Shown: positions 12,569-23,460, numbered from the stretch's first letter. The stretch: DNA of 64,000 bases from Phoenix dactylifera (GCF_009389715.1 NC_052392.1:38249410-38313409); one strand, 5' to 3'. Made by a program: numbers and translations. Notes: generated from the letters alone by a model not told the origin.

Positions 12569-12888
12569 CCAAAAAAAAGTTTATTGTGATCTTTTTGTTC
12601 AAATAACAATTAAGGTGAAGCAGGGTCAGGAACAACGAATCTCTTTATGATAAACAGATCCACTTAAAGAGAATCTCTCTCTAAAAGAAATGGAATGGCT
12701 AATTCCACTAAAAAGTCTTTTTTTCACGAGGTATAACTAGCAATTCCTATTTATCTGTTATAGAATCGACCATGGATCAATTCCCCTTTCATTTTTTCTT
12801 TTTACCTTTTTTAATGTCTGATCCCGCGTAATTGTCTTCAACATTTTTTTTTTTGTTTTGTTTTCGTAGATCTGATCCAAGATTTTCA
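12569..12888 (+). other. Plastid-like DNA including the ycf2 leader (NUPT)
   Basis: Bases from about 12720 up to the ycf2 ATG look like the plastid sequence immediately upstream of ycf2 (for example cgtagatctgatccaagatt). The first about 150 bases also look organellar but I could not assign them. Confidence 0.5.
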
Positions 12889-12987
12889 ATGAAACGACAT
12901 CAATTCAAATCCTGGATCTTCGAATTGAGAGAGATATTGAGAGAGATCAAGAATTCTCACTATTTCTTAGATTCATGGATAAAATTT
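12889..12987 (+). pseudogene. ycf2: Plastid ycf2 5' end (NUPT)
   Basis: The first 33 codons of Ycf2: [17 protein letters not shown] then [12 protein letters not shown]. The fragment stops at aaaatttt, where it fuses to rpl33 in opposite orientation. It lies downstream of the internal ycf2 piece at 11719, so native order is reversed within the insertion. Confidence 0.92.
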
Positions 12988-13134
12988 TCTCAATTCTAAT
13001 CGACTGGACGTATTGTGTCGATTCTTTTGAGTAATATATCTAGAAATACCCGGCGATTCTTTATTGACACCATTTCGGACACAACTGGTACATTCCAAAA
13101 TAACTCTGACTCTGACATCTTTACCCTTGGCCAT
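12982..13134 (-). pseudogene. rpl33: Plastid rpl33 fragment (NUPT)
   Basis: The first 51 codons of plastid ribosomal protein L33: [18 protein letters not shown], then [20 protein letters not shown], ending RKF. There is no stop. The C-terminal about 15 codons are missing. It overlaps the ycf2 fragment by about 6 bases (aaaatt), consistent with microhomology joining. Confidence 0.92.
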
Positions 13135-13872
13135 TTACTGTACTTGTTTCATTTTATTTTTCAATGAAATATAAAATGGTTTGCCATTGTTGTGCTATTA
13201 TTAAAAGAAAAAACAAAGAAAGAAAGAACATGGTTAGATAAAGATATATGATGTATCTATCACCTTTTAAGAGCTAGCTTCTTGAATTAGGAGAAAAATT
13301 CACTAATCTGACGTATAAATTTAACTTATAGCATCTGTTCTAATCGCTCGTAACAACCATATTGAAGAGCTTTGATAAATATTTTTCGCATACGTTGAAA
13401 CTTTCGGAACTTATATTTAAATATAATTATTATAGATTATGAGAGAATCTTGAATTTGAAAGGCTTTTCCAACCCTTGTATTATAAATAACCCAAGCCCC
13501 ATGATGCACCACAGCGAGCCAACTGCCTAGCAAATACATGATGTTTCAGAGTTCAGAGAATTAATAGATACTGGAATGGTGCTGAATCAATGCGTAGATG
13601 TAGTTCTAATTGGCTATGAGGAAGGAGTCATCTATGAGAAGTCTCAAGAATTCTAATTTGGAAAGAAAAGCAAAAAGAAAAAAAGAGTGAAAGGAGTCCA
13701 TCCGAAACAAAACAAAACCAAACCAAACCGTTTGGTGTTTTTATGAGTTTCGATTCAAAAATGTTAAAATAAAATACAAACAAATATATTTTGTATGATC
13801 ATCAAGGACTATCATTTCATTGCCATTTTGTTTTTCTCTACAAACCTCTATTCTGGTTTGTTATGCTATCAT
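13135..13872. other. Unassigned DNA beside the plastid mosaic
   Basis: The bases next to rpl33 could be its plastid flank, but this was not confirmed. The rest is AT-rich with no recognised gene. Confidence 0.35.
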
Positions 13873-14123
13873 TGTAATAACCTAGAACCCCACCCAAAAT
13901 AGCTAACCGGAAGATATTATTTGGGTTCCTTGATTCTGTATAAGTACCCAAAATCTATGCAGCTAGTCCACATAGGCCATACCATTTGTAACAACCAAAA
14001 ACCTCATCTAAAATAGCTAGCCGGAAGATATTATTTGAGTTTCTTGATTCTATATAAGTATTCAAGATCTATCTAACAAATAACCGATATGGAACTAACC
14101 ACACGCCCACACGAGTCCTCACA
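13873..14123 (-). mobile_element. TRIM retrotransposon, internally deleted copy
   Basis: Two LTRs of the window's TRIM family in minus orientation. The right LTR (13987-14123) is full length and runs tgtaacaac to cctcaca on the plus strand. The left LTR (13873-about 13957) is truncated. Only about 29 bases of internal domain remain (ctagtccacataggc and a taccatt primer-site remnant). The flanks are the perfect 5-bp duplication atcat (13868-13872 and 14124-14128). There is no coding capacity. Confidence 0.82.
14053..14095 (-). promoter_or_regulatory. snRNA-type USE plus TATA in TRIM LTR (degenerate)
   Basis: On the minus strand a USE-like gttccatatcg (two mismatches to RTCCCACATCG) lies at 14085-14095. 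A cttata box follows at 14053-14058 with a 26-bp gap. Confidence 0.4.
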
Positions 14124-14309
14124 ATCATCATAGTGTTCCACCAATTAATCTGTCATCAAACATCAGCTGAAATCCATCTCACATGTCCGACAATGCGTTG
14201 CCATCATTTGTGTGACATAAAGTCTTGGTTGTTAATTTGTTGTCTTTTTTTCTTTGAGACAGTAGACAGTCTTCTTCAAATCTCTCTCTCTTTCTGTGTG
14301 TGTGTGTGT

Positions 14310-14951
14310 GTAGGCGTGTACTGTAAAGATATTTGGAAAGCGGCTATACCAGAAAAGTTTAAAGTCTTTCTTTGGCTTGCTTTAAAAGAACAAATTATAT
14401 ATAGATGAGACGTTAACTAGAAAAGGATGGGGAGTTAGTCCAGGATGTTCCTTGTGTGGTGCCAACATAGAAACTGGTTCACATCTTTTCATCAAATACC
14501 ACTTTACTAAAAGTATCTGATTCTCTTTAAAGTTTCAACGCAAGATCGAAGCTTGGCCAACAAATCTACAGGATATTTGGACAACATGGCAGCGTAGAAA
14601 GATAAAATCTGAATCAAGAAGAGCATAGGACCAGCGCACTATGCCGGCATATTTGATTGGAAAGGAATTCTCTGAATTTACCTCAGAAAGAGGTCTCAAT
14701 CAATTCAATCCTCTACAAGACTCTAAAATCCTTTCAATTATGGGGGCACAGACTGTGGAAAAGCAGATGAGAGCCACCAAGCACTACCAAACATCCTAAA
14801 CTCATTTTTTTCTGAAAGAACTGTCTAATTCCTTTTCTCTCTTTACTTTACTATCCTAGTCCTGTAAATGTAACAATAATCAATAATAAATGCAGGGGGA
14901 AGTAGTTCACTTCCTCCATTTCCCCTCAAAAAAAAAAAAAAAAAAAAAATA
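14310..14951 (+). mobile_element. LINE 3' end with zf-RVT domain remnant
   Basis: Reads IWKAAIPEKFKVFLWLALK, then after a frameshift TRKGWGVSPGCSLCGANIET and GSHLFIKYHF. This is the zinc-binding domain (zf-RVT) found downstream of reverse transcriptase in plant LINEs. A 3' tail of about 22 A residues (14928-14949) marks the retroposed end. A TG microsatellite lies at the left edge. Frameshift and stops make it inactive. Unlike the copies at 11330 and 57544, no RNase H is seen, so it may belong to another LINE family. Confidence 0.75.
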
Positions 14952-17900
14952 GAAACCAGACATGGAGAAGTCCACGTCATTCTATCTCAAATCACATATA
15001 ACAAGGTTAACTCACAAATCAGTAGAGTTCTGGATAAAAGAAATTGAAGAAAGCTTTATAGAGCAATCAGTCCAAGGGCCAGGAATTAGATCCTTTATTT
15101 TCAAATGTTTCGGTGTCTAAGTCAACAGCCCCCTACAAGTGATGACAACCACAGGAACTAATTCTAGATGCAGATCTCATATCAGACATTTGGAACAACT
15201 CTGTACAAAGATTAAAACAAAAATTAAATAGAAGCAGCAAGTGTTCCAACTGTCACCATAAAGTTTGAGGAACTCAATCTAAATTAAATTACCAATCCAT
15301 TTAAGATCTCAGCTGACTTCCAGACCTTAATAGCCATGTTACCACTAGCTAATCGATGGCCTGGCCGGCAACCAGATGGTCAACCCATCGAGGAATCCAA
15401 CAGATTCCAATGGATATGAGTATGATCCCAGACAGGGATCTCTATAAAGGCTAAAATTCTCTATAGAATAAAGAAATAACTAGACAGATAAAGCATAATG
15501 TCATAAGTGTGTAACACCTAGAGATTAGGTTATCATCTTTTGTCACGAGCACTTTATAAATTCCAGCATCCACTTGAAGCTTATATAAATTAACCATGCG
15601 AAATGCCTGTCTGAAGTTTTCTAGCAGATCACATCTTAACCAGCCCCACCATCACTCACTGCTGCATTGCTTTGGAAAGCACCTTAGCATGGCTCTTCCA
15701 TTATCGAATATAATATCTGGTTGATAGCCCATGCATTAGCCACCACTCAGCAAGTTCTATGCGGCTTCCATGTCTGCATGATATCAAAATTTTCTTCGCT
15801 AATGGTCAACAAGAATGCGACACATGGCCAACAAAGCAAATTCCAGCAAGAAAGATCCTGGCAGATACCTTAAGACCTTCAACCCCAACAACAACACAAC
15901 AACAACAACAACTCAAGCAATTCATATTTTAATGCTATTAAACTCAACAAGAGAATGAAAACAATAGCTAAAATAGTCTATAATATTTACCCCCAGTAAG
16001 GTACTTGTATTGATGATAATAAAGAGAGATGCTGACTGGTTAACTGACTGGTAGGATTTCTATATATATTATGCGAGAATACCACAAAAGGTGCAAAGAC
16101 AGCTGATAACATCGAGGCATGTCCGAAAGCAACGATTGCAAGCTGTTGTGACGTTGTTATTATTAATAATAAATGAAGCAGAGGAAGTTCTATGTTTAGA
16201 TGGAAATGAAGGGTGGATCCATAGTTTACCATAAGTCCCCAGGGGTCAAATCTCTAGTTCAGACCATAGTAAGGGCAAAAGAACAAAGAACACCTAAAGA
16301 ATAAAATAGAAAGAGAAGAAAGAATAAAAATGATATGATGAAAAGATTTTAAAAGAAAGTATTTTAAGAATTCTCTCATTTTGGAAAGAAACATCACATG
16401 GTGGAGGTATCCACCTATCAGAGGATGATGGTTCTTTCCAGAAGGGAGAGTTTTGATGCATGTTTTGAACTCTGGCGTGAGCACGGCATCATTTTTTTGA
16501 AAGAAGCGAAGAATAGGTAGTAGGAATCTGGCCTTAGTTTTTTGCTGTTAGTCTTAAGTTTCTAAGAGGATTTCTTGAGAAAGATTGCGTTCTTATAAGG
16601 GGTACAGCATGTGATAGTGTCCACAAAAAAAATAAGAATCAAGTTAACAGCACTTCATGGGTTAGAAATAGGTAGAAGCTAATGTTGAATAGAACAAGAA
16701 TGCGACACGCAAAGGAGTTTGATGGAATATAATGTTATTCAAGGTAGGTAGTTGGCCAATTTGCTCAAACATAGTGACAATTGGAAACTACATAACATGC
16801 TGATATTCTCCTCCAGAGAATTGATTCAGTAAAATTTATACAATATAAACAGGAAACCGAGGAACATCTCTGGTTTAGGTGGGTAAATCTTGTGATGGAA
16901 GACCAAAGTAGTTCTGTAAATTCAGATATGAATGATGGTATAAAGACAATAAGTTGTCTACGGAAATAGTGATCGACATTCAGATTCTGTTTTATAAGGT
17001 GACAACATATAGATTACCAGTTAATAGACCAGTTACAGACTCTGGTCATTCTCATTGTCCAGATCAGATAGAGGATGTTGATCATCATCTCTCTGATGCC
17101 ATGTTCTTGGATGGTTACAGACTGCTGGAAATCAGATGGAAAAACACAAAATCATATTTATAAAGATGGAGATCTTCATGAAGTAAAACAATGTTATATA
17201 CAAGAATGAATTGGTCGAATAAGTTGGACATTGTTAGACACATCTGGTGAAGCATAATCCACTTCGTTCTCTCGCTCTGCTCGCAGTGCTCCTTGCTCGC
17301 GGAGCAGCATACTGGAAAAAAAAATCGTCCCTTATCGGAATTGAACCAAAGCCTTCTGAGTATATTTGAACCAGCGTCAAGTTAACTCTAGATGCTAGTA
17401 ACTATGTACACGAATAGAGAAGCATCAAAGACTACGAAGAGACATAAAATGGTCATTAGTTTCAGCAATCAAATTAAGTTGACCTCTAAGACCAGATGAG
17501 TGTTACAGTACAGGCCTCCATTCTAATATAGCAATGGGTCGCCTCTTAATGATCAAGTTGTTTCATCTAGGGGTTCATTTCCTGTTCCATGACCCTTACA
17601 AACTATCATGATATTTGAGAGAAAAAAGTTCTTTAATTACTGATCCAGAGAGAATCACTAATAAATCACGTGAATGTCATAATCCTGATCATGAGTATAT
17701 AGAGGGAGAGATCAGAGATATGCGACTGACATTTCTTATCAGCATCACATTTTGTGCTAACATAATATTTTGCGGTATCTGATTCACGAATGTGGAGGGA
17801 AATATGCATAACGTCAACATGCAGACACCATTATTACTCTAACCAGCATGACCATAGATTATACTGCTCTAACACGCCAAACGATGACCATTTCTGTTTG

Positions 17901-18115
17901 AAATGGCAGCAATATAATAATAGCATTGTAATTGATTCTTGGATATTTGAACTTCATATTCATTATATGAGTTTCCGAATACACATAAAAATCAAAGCAA
18001 ATTCTAAGTTCAGAAAACTATAAGATGTTGAAATAGATTTAAATTGATGTGAAGTCAAGACATATCCTGAGATAAATGTGGAAAACCACCTTCACTGAAC
18101 CTATAAATGGTGAAT
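14952..18115. other. Intergenic, no gene recognised
   Basis: AT-rich DNA with CAA-rich repeats at about 15884-15912. A short stretch at about 17310-17332 resembles an antisense tRNA T-arm, discussed under rejected items. No gene or complete element is seen. Confidence 0.45.
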
Positions 18116-18148
18116 CTCAATGCGAGGACCCATGCAAGCACATATTTA

Positions 18149-18191
18149 GTCTCACATCGGTTATTCGTTGGAGAGATCTTTAATACTTATA
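18149..18191 (+). promoter_or_regulatory. snRNA-type USE plus TATA, LTR A
   Basis: gtctcacatcg (18149-18159, one mismatch to RTCCCACATCG) is followed after 26 bp by cttata (18186-18191). Confidence 0.5.
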
Positions 18192-18363
18192 CAGGATTAA
18201 GAAACCTAAAAAATACCTTCCGGCTAGCCTTTTTGGATGAGGTATTGGGTTAGACCCGGCTTACAGCCTATGTGGACTAGGGGACACTGCAGCACGGTCT
18301 CATTGAGGCTGGCCATGGGCCGATCGTGGTACTTGTGATTAGATTTGAATGGATCTGGATCCT

Positions 18364-18570
18364 TTCGTCATTGAAGTAGCCTTTCGTCGCCCTACCCTAA
18401 AAAAGAAGTCACTATCAAACTGCTTGCCCTACTGAAGTACCAAAGGTGCGCTCCGCCCGGAAACTCTTAATATGTTTGCTACTGAAAGAAGTAGGGCTCC
18501 TATTGAAACGCTTTCCCTCCCTCAAAAGGCGCCCAGCTTTCAAGACGATTATAAAAAATAGTGTCTGACG
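18364..18570. other. Organelle-like insert within TRIM internal domain
   Basis: About 207 bases interrupt the internal domain of TRIM unit A-B between ggatcct and gtctgacg. They are compositionally different, with runs such as aaggtgcgctccgcccggaa and gaaagaagtagggctcct. The style resembles plant mitochondrial intergenic DNA, but this is an impression and not a match I can verify. Confidence 0.35.
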
Positions 18571-18627
18571 AGAATGTCATGGCCTAAACGGGGAAAGTAT
18601 GTGAGGATCTGTGCGGACGTGTGTTTG

Positions 18628-18670
18628 GTCCCACATCGGTTATTCGCTGGGGAGATATTGGGTATTTATA
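18628..18670 (+). promoter_or_regulatory. snRNA-type USE plus TATA, LTR B
   Basis: Exact USE gtcccacatcg (18628-18638), a 26-bp gap, then tttata (18665-18670). A T5 run follows at 18709-18713. Confidence 0.55.
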
Positions 18671-18736
18671 CAGGACTAAGAAACTCAAAAAGTACCTTCC
18701 GGCTAGCCTTTTTGGATAAGCTCGTGGATTGTTACA

Positions 18737-18818
18737 AATAATAGAGGGGTGATGAAACTTGAACTCCAAACCTTAACAAAGTCTAACCACCATCTTTACC
18801 GCCGAGCCACATGATCCT
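18737..18818 (-). other. tRNA-like segment between TRIM LTRs B and C
   Basis: Read on the minus strand the segment has a box-A-like tggctcggcggtaa and a box-B-like gagttcaagtttc at tRNA-like spacing. It sits where the primer-binding site and internal domain of a TRIM unit should be. The ends do not pair as an acceptor stem, so it is not a functional tRNA. It could be a SINE head or a captured tRNA-derived repeat. Confidence 0.4.
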
Positions 18819-18847
18819 ACTTGAGGACTCATACGAGCGTGTGTTTA

Positions 18848-18890
18848 GTCCCACATCGGTTGTTCATCGGAAAGATCTTGAGTATTTATA
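18848..18890 (+). promoter_or_regulatory. snRNA-type USE plus TATA, LTR C
   Basis: Exact USE gtcccacatcg (18848-18858), a 26-bp gap, then tttata (18885-18890). A T4 run follows at 18930-18933. Confidence 0.55.
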
Positions 18891-19149
18891 CAGGACTAAG
18901 GAACACAAAAAACACCTTCCGACTAGCCATTTTGGGTAAGATCCTGGGTTGTTACAAATAGTATCAGAATGGACCCGGCTCACAGTCTATATGGATTAGG
19001 GGACATTGCAGCACAGTCTCATTAAGGCTGGCCATGGGCCGATCGTGGTGCTTGTGATTAGATTTGAATGGATTTGAATTCTTAGCCTCATGAGGACGTT
19101 AGAGCTTAAACGAATGGAGTATGTGAGGACATACGCAGGCGTGTGTTTA

Positions 19150-19191
19150 GTCCCACATCGGTTATTCGTTAGAAAGATCTTACGTCTTATA
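19150..19191 (+). promoter_or_regulatory. snRNA-type USE plus TATA, LTR D
   Basis: Exact USE gtcccacatcg (19150-19160), a 25-bp gap, then cttata (19186-19191). It points toward the 3' end of the CEPR2-like gene on the opposite strand. Confidence 0.55.
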
Positions 19192-19261
19192 CAGGACTAA
19201 GGAACCCAAAAGTACCTTTCGGCTAGCCTTGTTAGGTGTGGTCTTGGATTGTTACACTCAA

Positions 19262-19997
19262 CACTCAACATAAATGGATCTTAGCAACCAAGTTCCGCAA
19301 TTACAAGCAACAATAACCGCAACCATGAGGCGAAGTGAATGGAAGCCAGTGCGCTAGCCATTGTTCCTTCTAGGTCCTCTGACGGGGAACATGTTGTTTT
19401 TAGAGAGAAGGTGAGAGGGGTACAGATTTTGACATTAAAGCTTGTAATTTATTGATACACATTGGAACTTGTAAGCAAAAATTTGCTTCCATGTACTTGC
19501 ACCAAATGGATGTTAGGAGATAAATGATAAGGTACCAGGACTTTGACTGAAATTTCAGTTTACAACACGCATAGAATGCTATTCAAATGTGTGCAGATTT
19601 TTCTTTCAGAAAACTCGTATCATTCTGGCATTTATCAGTTCTTAGTTTTTGCATGAATGCTAAAAATTGCTTGAAATACTTATCAATAGAAACCTAACTA
19701 CTTCAAGTTTAGGATAATGGGATGAAAATTACAAAAATTAATAATTATTGTATTATACATTCATAAAATGGAGAAAGCTACAGCCTATTGTAACTATACA
19801 GTATAGATACAGAAATGTCAACACATACAACATGAAACAGCACAGGTTTGTCAATCCAATGCCTCTGTCAATAAGACCTATGATACAGGGGCAAGCATTC
19901 TAGGCCAAAATCTCCATGGGCCTAAACTACCTAATTACAAGCATGAATGCCATTAAATAACTGATGTCCTTATGCAGAAGAGCTGCTGAAATGAAAT
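19262..19997. other. CEPR2-like gene 3' flank
   Basis: Probable 3' UTR (minus sense) and downstream DNA. No other feature is seen. Confidence 0.4.
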
Positions 19998-22900
19998 CTA
20001 GCAGTTCTTACCATAACTTTTTGCTGTTGTGATCACAGTGCAAGGATCTGCATCAATAAGCATATTTACTACCTCTCTCATGGTAGGCCGCAAAGATGAC
20101 AACTTGGTGGTGCATAGGATGGCAATTTTCAAGACTTTTAGCATGTCATCCTCAGAATTTGACAGCCTAGAATCAAAAACTTCTCCAAGATTTTGGACAT
20201 CAAGATGGGTTGAAACCCAAAAAACAATATCTTTTCCTCCGAAAAATTGAGAGTCTGTTGGACTAAGGCCAGTAAGTAATTCTAGCAGGACAACACCAAA
20301 ACTATATATGTCGCTCTTCTCAGTCGCCTTGAAAGAATACGCAAGCTCTGAAAAAAATTGATAAAGTATAGAATAGAAGTGAGATAGATATGTTTAAAAC
20401 AGTGCCAAAGATGCATGACAAGAGAATGTGATAAAATATGAGGCACAGATGATTATATACACTTAAATTGGTACAAACTCAAAATAAAACTGCTGTAAGC
20501 TTTATTCCTTCAAAATCAGATGCAACTATTGGCCATAAGATCTTTATATGAAAAGAAAACTTTCAATACGGAAAGAAAGAAGAGAAGGCAATAATGTAGC
20601 TACGTTACTAGCAATGCATAAACCATAATCTCTACTGGAAAACAAGCAAGACAGAAACATTGAAACCTAGGATCAACATTTTAATAGAACTGATGGATGT
20701 TGGTAAGCTGATATCAATAAGTTAAGAAAAATGAGACAGAAGACAAGATATCGGCTGCAACTTCATCAGAAGATAAAACATAATTATGTTCAAATAGATA
20801 CTGTTAAACCAAGCAATCAAAGGAGAGAATGGTGGACCTAAACATGGTTTGTTAACATACCAGGAGCCATGTAACCATGTGTACCAGCAAAACAACTCAT
20901 TTCTGACTCTTCAACAATCTTTGCAATTCCAAAATCAGCAATTTTTGCTTCATACTCCTCATCCAGCAATATATTGGTGGATTTTATGTCTCTGTGAATA
21001 ATTGCTGGTGAGCAGTCATGGTGAAGATACATAATACCCTGTGCTGCCCCCAATGCAATCTTATATCGCTTGTTCCAGTCCAACTCAGGCTGTCTGCCCT
21101 TGATCTCCCGACGAAGAGCTTGATAGAGATTACCATTTGGCATGTATTCAAAAACAAGAAAATTTGATCCACCTCCTCTCAAGCAGGCATATAGCTTCAG
21201 TATATTTCTATGCTTAATCTTCCCCATGATATCTATCTCTGCCATTAAAGCTTTTGCACTGTCACCTTTCCATAATTGTTTCACAGCGACGGTTCCTCTG
21301 TTCTTATTCAAGTCCACTCGATAGACTTCCCCGGTGCTTCCACATCCAATTAAATTCTCCTCTTCCAAATTACATATTTCTTCTGGATCAAATTTGGTGG
21401 GATGGAAAGACTCCAGAATCCACTTTGAATCCTTTTCCATGCCTTCCTTCAGCTCTCTCCTTTTATCACATTCTTCAAGCTTGAAGCTTTTGTAACTCAC
21501 AAATGCCAGACCAGCCAAAAGGATGCTCATGGCCAACAATATTACAAGTACAAGAAGAATTTGCTTTCCAAATAATTCTTCATGGCTATGACTCACATTG
21601 CAAACCATTATGTCAGGAAACCTCTGACTTTCAGGAATCTTATCAATACAGAGTGCTGTGTTGCCAAGAAAGGCTTCATCTCCTGCCATCATCAGAAGCC
21701 CCGGTGGAATCCTTCCTGACAACTGGTTTTCAGAAAAATCAATTAAACTAAGCTTCAGTGATTCTAGGCCCTCTGGAATTGAGCCTGTCAATTTGTTATC
21801 TGATAGATTAAGTGAGTTGAGTGAGGTAAGCATGGACAATGTCTCAGGAATGTCACCACTCAATGAATTTTGTGCAATATTTAGATCCACAAGTCTGTTG
21901 CACATACCAAGTTCTAATGGTACATATCCTATAAGCTCATTATTTTCCAAATGCAAAGATGACAACTGCTTCAGGTTTCCAATTTGAGAAGGTATCTTAC
22001 CAGAAAAGGAATTATTAAAAGCAAATAATTTCTGCAGCTGGGGAAGCTTTCCCAACTCTATTGGAAGCTTGCCAGAGAATCTGTTGTTCTGCACATACAA
22101 CTGTGTTAAACTAGCTGAAATCCCTATATCAGAAGATATCCCTCCAGTAAAACTATTATCTGATACATCAATGATAACTGCAAATGGCAGTCCCCACAGT
22201 GCATCAGGGATTTTCCCACTGAAATTGTTCTGACAGATCCTGAACCTTTGCAACGTCTTGCAGTTAGCATATGAATCAGGAAATTCACCCGAAAAGTTAT
22301 TATCCAGAGCAAGCAAGAACTGCAGGTTGTTACTTTGGCATAGGAACCTCGGGAATTCACCAGAGAAACTGTTTTCAGATATGTCTACAGCATTGAGTGG
22401 CGAGAAACGACCAAGGTTTGCTGGGAATTCTCCCGAGAAATTGTTCTGATATATGGAGAATGACACAAGAAACTGAAATTCACCAAATTCTTTGGGGATT
22501 TCACCCCAGAAGTTGTTACTGTATATATGAAAAATTGTCAAGTTCTTCAGGGTACCAATCTCAGCAGGAAGCTTCCCAGTCAGCTGATTTCGAGAGATGT
22601 CAAACTCACGAAGTTGGGACAGATTGGCAAGATCAGGTGGGATCTCTCCAGTTAAATTATTCTGGTAGAGCTCAATTTTGTAGAGGTTGCGTAAGTTTGA
22701 AATTGCCTTTGGGAGCTTTCCTGAAATTTGGTTGCCAGAGAAATCTAATGTTCCAAGTGATGTCAATTGAAAGATGGAGGCTGGTATCTCTCCTCGCAGA
22801 TTACATTGTGCCAAGAAAAGCCACGTCAAGTTCTTCAAATTTCCAATACCTTGTGGAATGTCTCCCTCCTGAAAATTATTCGCTGCAAGGCCCAGTTGAA

Positions 22901-23435
22901 CTAAACCTGGTAGTTTCCCAACCCATGAAGGAAACTTGCCAATAAATCTATTTGTTGATAAGTCAAGAACTCGAAGATTTTGCAGAGTCGAGAGGTCCGG
23001 CAACTGGCCTATTAAACTATTTGTTGAAAGATTAAGCACTTGAAGATTTGTGCAATTGGCCAATGCAGCAGGAACAATGCCAGAGATGGCATTTGCTCCT
23101 AGATCTAGGGAACTTAAGCTGTGCAAGACAGAAACTGATGGTGATATCTTGCCAGATAATGATAAATTTGCAAGAGAAATTCCGATCACTTGGCCAGAGT
23201 CATCACAAGTGACCCCAACAAATTGGCAGGGAGGCTGGGATTCCTTCCAGCTCTCAAGATAACCCATAGGATCATTTAACTGCCTTCTTAATTCAAGCAG
23301 TGCTTTAGTCTCCACTGACAGGGAGGTAGAGATTGGTATAAGAGCAACTGGAAGAAGTGCAGTTAAGAAATGGAGGGAAAGGAAGAGATCCAACATTGAT
23401 GAGAAAATCGTTTGAGTTAATGTAAGAAATTTCAT
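19998..23435 (-). CDS. CEPR2: LRR receptor-like kinase, CEPR2-like
   Basis: A plasma-membrane leucine-rich-repeat receptor kinase (LRR-XI) resembling CEPR2, a receptor for C-terminally encoded peptides in nitrogen and root signalling. Exon 1 is 20861-23435 and exon 2 is 19998-20347, with a 513-bp GT-AG intron. Splicing gives 974 residues, close to the Arabidopsis length. It also restores the APE motif (MAP|E at residue 859) that the unspliced frame loses. A signal peptide lies at about 10-40, an LRRNT with PPCQFVGVTC at 68-77, about 20 LRRs at 85-580 and a transmembrane helix at about 626-648. The kinase has GCGSTGEV (697-704), K719, HRDIKSTN (814-821) and DFG (834-836). All catalytic residues are present. 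CEPR1 or another LRR-XI member is the alternative. Confidence 0.92.
20348..20860 (-). other. CEPR2-like intron 1
   Basis: A GT-AG intron between kinase subdomains. The donor reads CCTG|gtatgt and the acceptor tttttttcag|AGCTTG. No element is seen inside. Confidence 0.85.
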
Positions 23436-23460
23436 CTCATTCCCAGCATGTTGTTAGACC

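Larger units (their letters stand above)
18121..19256 (+). mobile_element. Compound TRIM retrotransposon with four LTRs
   Basis: Four direct LTRs are present: A 18121-18250 (3' end deleted), B 18600-18736, C 18820-18956, D 19122-19256. Intact ones are about 135-137 bp, begin TGTGAGGA and end GTTACA. A-B and C-D enclose the family's internal domain (cacagcctatgtggactagg, ggctggccatgggccgatcg), ending in a purine-rich stretch just before the next LTR. After LTR C a degenerate primer-binding site (tagtatcagaat, 18959-18970) follows. The whole array is bounded by the perfect 5-bp duplication ctcaa (18116-18120 and 19257-19261), so it behaves as one insertion. There is no protein coding capacity. 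Confidence 0.85.

Noticed and set aside
17260-17350. Antisense tRNA T-arm-like sequence (cttatcggaattgaacc) and nearby gctctgctcgcagtgctcc
   Set aside because: It resembles the 3' end of an organellar tRNA-Thr and mitochondrial DNA, but too short and without the rest of a cloverleaf, so not called.
18121-19256. TRIM family considered as Cassandra
   Set aside because: The LTRs lack the 5S rRNA-like segment that defines Cassandra.
20838-20860. CEPR2-like frame read through to its own stop without splicing
   Set aside because: This ends the kinase at MAPG and loses the C-lobe; splicing to 20347 restores APE and the rest of the domain.
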